NCBI GenBank assembly: GCA_031256755.1
Contig: JAIRPZ010000103.1
Span: 1-32,533 of the forward strand
Direction of reading: 5' to 3'
DNA length: 32,533 nucleotides
Source: Planctomycetaceae bacterium
GTDB lineage: Bacteria; Planctomycetota; Planctomycetia; Pirellulales; Thermoguttaceae
The notes under the pieces were generated by a model, which saw nothing but the letters and a program-made list of their open reading frames with translations, was not told where the DNA came from and did not search any database. Every line of letters starts with the position of its first letter. The stretch's first letter is position 1. The translations under genes were made by a program, and so were the position numbers. Shown piece by piece: positions 32,462 through 32,533 of the stretch.

Positions 32462-32533
32462 TTACCGCTGCACCGCACAGCGGACATGCCCGATGAAAAT
32501 GCCCGACAATGCCTCTGATTTACGAACACACCG

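Noticed and set aside
1..32533. CRISPR array, tRNA or rRNA genes, prophage, toxin-antitoxin or defence cluster
   Set aside because: No regularly spaced direct repeats, tRNA-like cloverleafs, rRNA sequences or defence gene families were found by reading both strands.

Overview
The window looks like a chromosomal segment of a planctomycete (Planctomycetota, probably the Pirellulales/Thermoguttaceae side), of roughly 50% GC. The evidence is: a DUF1559 (H-X9-DG) surface protein followed by a small transthyretin-like lipoprotein; a very long kinase with an MJ0042 zinc ribbon, TPRs and WD40 repeats; a disordered Arg-rich protein of a kind I associate with planctomycetes; a DXS with the CESHAV variant; and genes that are scattered singly rather than packed in operons. 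This assignment rests on protein families recognised by eye; no search was run.

Layout. 1-3.5 kb (+): the end of a DUF1559 protein, a lipoprotein, a YbaB-type nucleoid protein and FabF. 3.6-6.9 kb (-): a B12-binding radical SAM enzyme, a C_GCAxxG_C_C redox protein and an unknown protein. 7.1-7.4 kb: a wrecked remnant of a GH127 (beta-L-arabinofuranosidase type) gene. 7.7-9.1 kb (+): YajC and a DUF58 protein, convergent with IF-1 (-). 9.5-11 kb (-): a PMT-type glycosyltransferase. 11.2-15.1 kb (+): DXS, a second DUF58 protein and an isolated FliR. 15.1-19.4 kb (-): a TIM-barrel sugar isomerase/epimerase, ribosomal protein L28 with a long basic tail, a fucose/arabinose isomerase-like protein and QueG. 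19.4-21.7 kb (+): a disordered protein and a glucuronokinase-like GHMP kinase. 21.7-22.4 kb: gene debris and a transposase fragment. 22.4-29.4 kb (+): the kinase/TPR/WD40 protein and a Tex protein with a large insert. 29.4-29.7 kb: a promoter followed by strongly structured non-coding sequence. 29.7-31.6 kb (-): a secreted thioredoxin-fold protein lacking its CxxC. 31.85-32.4 kb: a decayed ISAs1-type transposase.

Most content is housekeeping: fatty acid and isoprenoid synthesis, translation, Sec export and queuosine synthesis. Many genes have their own recognisable sigma-70-like promoter (TTGACA-like, 16-17 bp, TATAAT-like) and nearly all lack a Shine-Dalgarno sequence. These promoters also let several start codons be moved inward from the longest open frame. 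I see no tRNA, rRNA, CRISPR array, prophage or defence island. The item most worth pursuing as possibly undescribed is the promoter-led structured RNA candidate at 29.5 kb. The crossing inverted repeats at 0.87-1.0 kb come second.
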